A DNA stretch of 64,000 nucleotides from Thamnaconus septentrionalis (taxonomy: Eukaryota > Chordata > Actinopteri > Tetraodontiformes > Monacanthidae), in NCBI GenBank assembly GCA_009823395.1, contig CM020511.1, positions 13,479,501 to 13,543,500 on the forward strand. The letters are read 5' to 3'. Below are positions 60,866-64,000 of the stretch, in pieces. How positions within the stretch are numbered: the stretch's first letter is position 1; each line of letters opens with the position of its first letter. The notes below the pieces were generated by a model, which worked only from the letters and a program-made list of their open reading frames with translations, did no database searches and was not told the origin of the DNA. Made by a program: the position numbers and the translations under genes.

Positions 60866-61237
60866 CACGTTAATTATACATTGTTGCACGCCTTCATCAC
60901 ATCCCACATTGACCACTGCAATAGCGTCCTCTACGGCACAACCCCCAAACTTCTCTACAAACTCCAATTCATCCAAAACTCTGCAGCACGCCTCCTCACT
61001 CGCACCCGTTCTCGTGATCACATCAACCCTCTCCTCCAAAATCTACACTGACTCTCTGTCCCACAACGTATTGACTTCAAAATCCTCATACTCACCCACA
61101 AAGCCCTACATAACCAGGCCCCTCCCTACCTCACTGACCTCCGTCACCCTTACATCCCTTGCCACAGCCTCCGTTCCCCCAAAGACAATTTTCTCATCAT
61201 TCCCAAGACCAAGCACAAAGCCTGGAGGTTAGTCAAA
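60866..61237 (+). mobile_element. LINE (CR1/L2-type) reverse-transcriptase C-terminal fragment
   Basis: The plus frame reads HAFITSHIDHCNSVLYG, KLQFIQNSAARLLTR, then after an in-frame TGA continues RIDFKILILTHKAL and APPYLTDLRHPYIP. These are the conserved blocks after the palm domain of CR1/L2-like LINEs. The stop at 61049-61051 sits where the family has Trp in LHWLP, a single TGG-to-TGA change. It is a 5'-truncated dead copy. Confidence 0.85.
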
Positions 61238-61529
61238 TAGATAATAACTTGATGCTTTGTGCATTTAGTCCATGTGATCTGAGAAATAAAGTCAAAAAAC
61301 GTGTCAATATCTTTTCTTAACCATTTATTGCTTCTATGTTGTTAAATCAGGGTTGGGTCGCTTTTATCCTGGAGTGATATTTATGGCTTCAAAGTGAATA
61401 GTAACAGTCCTTAATGGTTGCATAACAGTATGCATAACACGTGAATGAATGTTAATTATTATGAAAACCATCCACGATGAGTGTTATAATCCATAACAGT
61501 AAAAGAAAGTGAAAAAAAATGTCAATGAT

Positions 61530-61707
61530 TAAGCAGGTTCCTCACAGCAGCTCCAGTGCGTGTAGGTGCTGTCAGTGATGAGGCCAGGTGGCTATAAATA
61601 CCAACAAATGAGCTCCAGTCCATCAGACAGGAGAAGTCCGAGGACCTGACAAGAGTCACCGGAAGAGTCAGAGATTGAAGCAGTGGAAGTCGTCCAAGCC
61701 TCCAAAC
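61530..61707 (+). promoter_or_regulatory. core promoter of the unit C 11-Cys hepcidin
   Basis: gcaggttcctcacagcagct, tgtaggtgctgtcagtgatg and TATAAATA at 61593-61600. It resembles the canonical-type promoter more than those of the A and B 11-Cys genes, but no kappa-B-like motif was seen at the equivalent place. Confidence 0.78.
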
Positions 61708-62213
61708 ATGAAGACCTTCAGTGTTGCTGTTGCCGTGGCCGTCGTGCTCACCATCATCTGTATCCAGGAGAGCTCTGCTGGTCCTCTCCCTGAAGTAAGA
61801 ACTTGACCTGCACTCATTTCATTCTCTCATCAGCTGCACTTTTCTTGTCTCTGGATTGATCAACTGACTGATTGACAGAAGGTGAATGTGAACGTGCCAG
61901 TGTACTTTGAGGATCCAGCTTTTGTGGGTCAAGCAATGTTGAATGCCACCACCAAGGTTTGTTCACTTCACACAGAGAAGATACACAACAGTTTTTACCT
62001 CCAAAGTGCCTCCACACATTGGGTAGAAGCAGAGAGGAGCAACAGAGTGAGAAGTCATGCTGCAGATCAACATTGTGCTCATGTCTTTTGTCCTTCACAC
62101 AGATGGCAGAAAGTAAAGGAGCCCAACATGGCCGTTGCTGTGGTTGCAGATTTTGCTGCAACTGTTGTCCCTTCATGTATGGATGTGGCATGTGCTGCAG
62201 GTGCCCTTGGTGA
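61708..62213 (+). CDS. hamp: 11-cysteine hepcidin-like peptide, unit C
   Basis: Exons 61708-61794, 61879-61956 and 62103-62213 encode 91 residues: the signal followed by SSAGPLPE, propeptide KVNVNVPVYFEDPAFVGQAM onward, and the mature exon MAESKGAQHGR, CCGCRFCCNCC, PFMYGCGMCCRCPW. The core CRFCCNCC is the form usual in fish hepcidins, so this copy may be closer to the ancestral sequence than the CYFCCGCC of units A and B. It has eleven cysteines and no RX(K/R)R. AATAAA is at 62382-62387. The stop follows CPW, two residues longer than the unit A form, which ends after the last Cys. Confidence 0.92.
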
Positions 62214-62710
62214 TTGTTCCTGCGCCAAATTCATCTGTCCAGTTTTGATTTTGCTCTGAAATACATTAATCTTAAATTGTGCTTGTAAATATTGGAGGAT
62301 GCTTCTATACTGTTGTGTTACAGATTAAGTGTGATATTTGTTGTTACTGTTTCTCCCTCATATGTTGCTCATTCTTAAGCAAATAAAGATAAATGGTCTA
62401 CTCTAAAGAGCGTATCCATGTTTCCTTTTTTATATAAAATTGCTATTAAAGTTATATAATTGGTAACGAGAGATGTCTGAAAGCCTCCAACATGACATTC
62501 ATATGTGCACAGTGTGTTTCATAAAGATGTAAAATAATGTTTTCCAAGTGATGGAGGTAAAACATTCTATAAGTATTTTTGTTGCATTAATAATTGGAGT
62601 CTCTTTATAATAGGCGACATGAATGACAGCAGGACAACTGTGATTGGTTGTGGATGTGATCTGTACGCTTATTTCACAATATATTGATTTTGTTCTGTTA
62701 TCATCAGACT

Positions 62711-62772
62711 TCCATGCTCATTCCCAGCATTCCTCAGCGAGTGGTGCAAGCAGGTTCCTGACAGTAGCTCCT
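62711..62772 (+). promoter_or_regulatory. orphan hepcidin promoter fragment
   Basis: tccatgctcattcccagcat, gtgcaagcaggttcctgaca and gtagctcctt match the canonical promoter, then the match stops before gatgaggcc and TATA. It is another trace of a lost copy. Confidence 0.6.
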
Positions 62773-63440
62773 TTGACCTGATTGCTAAATCTTAAGGAAG
62801 ACATGCGGCAAATGCACGATAAATGTCAAAAGATAAATGTATTTGTTTCTTTAACTCAAGCATTTTGTGACTGATGTGACTGCATGTCATCTGTTCTTCT
62901 TAAAGCAATATCTGTATTTTATTGTTTAAGACAATCAAGGTTCATTTTCTTTTAATTAAACATAGAAATCAGTTGGGGAATCTAAAAAAGAGAACAATAT
63001 AATTTTATTTCACTAAAAGCTCAAGAATTATCAAATTGTTCGGGTTCATGTTTGTTTTCTTGAGGGGAGCCAAAGAGAGATTTCCTGACTGCCAGAAATG
63101 TAGAAAGAGGGGACAGTGGTTCAATCAGGAAGTGTACTTTGACCTTTGTGCTTGATCTTGGGTGAAAGAAACTTTGGAAATTATACACTCCTAAAGACTT
63201 TATGTCCAACAATGATTGCACTTACCGGTACCTAAAATTTAAAAAACAATGCTGTCTTCATCACTAAGTCCTCACTAACTGAAGGCAAATGACTCAGACA
63301 ACGAGCATCTCATAATTAATGGCAGCTTATTTGAGGTTAGGAAGGGAAAACTTGATATAAATATGAATAGAGAAGTTTCTTATATTTATACATGGAGTGT
63401 CATTGTAATACAAGGTCTCTCATTTCACAATTTACTGGTG

Positions 63441-63673
63441 GTTTTGGGGGAATTTCCCACTCTCATTCCCAGCATCCCAGCAGTATGTGATGCAAGCAGG
63501 TTCCTGACAGCAACTTCTATACTTGTAGGTGTTGTCACTGATGAGGCCAAGTGGGTATAAATACCATCACATGAGCTCCAGACAAGCATCAGACAGGAGA
63601 AGTCAGAGGAGCTAACAAGAGTCACCAGAAGAGTCAGAGACTGAAGCAGTGGAAGACGTCCAAGCCTCCAAAC
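63441..63673 (+). promoter_or_regulatory. promoter of the last hepcidin gene, with palindromic kappa-B site
   Basis: GGGAATTTCCC at 63448-63458, cccagcatcccagcagtatg, gcaggttcctgacagcaact, gatgaggccaagtggg and TATAAATA at 63556-63563. This is the most complete example of the cluster promoter module. Confidence 0.8.
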
Positions 63674-64000
63674 ATGAAGACCTTCAGTGTTGCTGTTGCC
63701 GTGGCCGTCGTGCTCACCATCATCTGTATCCAGGAGAGCTCTGCTGGTCCTCCACCTGAAGTAAGAACTTGACCTGCGCTCATGTCATACTCTCATCAGC
63801 TGCACTGAAACACCCTTAACATCACTGGATCGACGGACTCATTGACAGGTGGCTGAGTTTGAGGTGCCAGTGTACGTTGACACTCCAGCAGCAGCAGCTG
63901 TGAATGAAGAGGGGTCAGTGGACTCCTTGATGGTGAGTCCAAAGTGCCTCCACACACATGGGTAGAAGCAGAGAGGAGCAACAGAGTGAGAGGTGATGCT
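63674..64000 (+). CDS. hamp: hepcidin, canonical type 2, truncated by the window end
   Basis: Exon 1 63674-63760 and exon 2 63849-63932 encode the same prepro sequence as the gene at 59434 (SSAGPPPE, VAEFEVPVYVDTP..SVDSLM). The gtgagtcc donor is at 63933. Exon 3 with the mature peptide lies beyond 64000. Exon identity suggests a recent duplicate of the canonical 8-Cys gene, but the mature class cannot be read here. Confidence 0.9.

Noticed and set aside
60722..61051. 109-codon open frame as a gene
   Set aside because: It is part of a LINE reverse-transcriptase remnant with an in-frame stop at a conserved Trp.

Overview
The window looks like chromosomal DNA of a ray-finned fish, most likely a percomorph. 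It has GT-AG spliced genes, dense microsatellites, teleost-type transposon debris, and a tandem array of type-2 hepcidin genes. The species cannot be fixed from the sequence alone.

Bases 1 to about 22.4 kb hold the 3' end of R-spondin 2 (rspo2, + strand). This comprises the thrombospondin type-1 exon (189-377), a roughly 20.8 kb intron, and the last coding exon (21226-21341) followed by an AT-rich 3' UTR. From about 22.4 to 32 kb no gene is seen. That stretch carries microsatellites, a decayed LINE fragment, a hairpin, and a 682 bp non-autonomous hAT element with a perfect 8 bp target duplication.

From 32.2 kb to the end lies a cluster of nine three-exon hepcidin genes, the last cut by the window edge. 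All nine share an almost invariant 29-codon exon 1 (signal peptide), a TATAAATA promoter and the same intron phases. Their mature-peptide exons fall into four classes: (a) canonical 8-Cys hepcidin with a furin site RSKR at 59.4 kb, plus a partial gene at 63.7 kb that matches it in exons 1 and 2; (b) three minus-strand genes with a 10-Cys peptide (34.6, 42.8, 57.2 kb); (c) three plus-strand genes with an 11-Cys peptide (38.5, 46.3, 61.7 kb), one of which carries seven consecutive histidines before the cysteine core; (d) one minus-strand gene (32.7 kb) whose cysteine array has collapsed to four residues. Classes b, c and d have no RX(K/R)R furin site.

The cluster grew by block duplication. Unit A (about 34.3-42.2 kb) and unit B (about 42.2-50.1 kb) are tandem copies, each with a head-to-head pair (10-Cys minus, 11-Cys plus) whose promoters sit in inverted-repeat arms. 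A third unit (from 56.6 kb) keeps a canonical gene between the pair. In A and B that gene survives only as an orphan promoter and 3' flank. Units B and C are separated by a 6.5 kb insertion made of an anomalous AT-rich block (50.1-54.3 kb), a copied fragment of unit B, and a fold-back element (54.8-55.9 kb). A solo LTR with a matching target duplication is shared by units A and B and so predates their duplication.

The main observation is a hepcidin locus in which signal exon and promoter are homogenised while the secreted peptide has been remodelled in cysteine number, charge and histidine content. This is the pattern expected of diversifying host-defence peptides.
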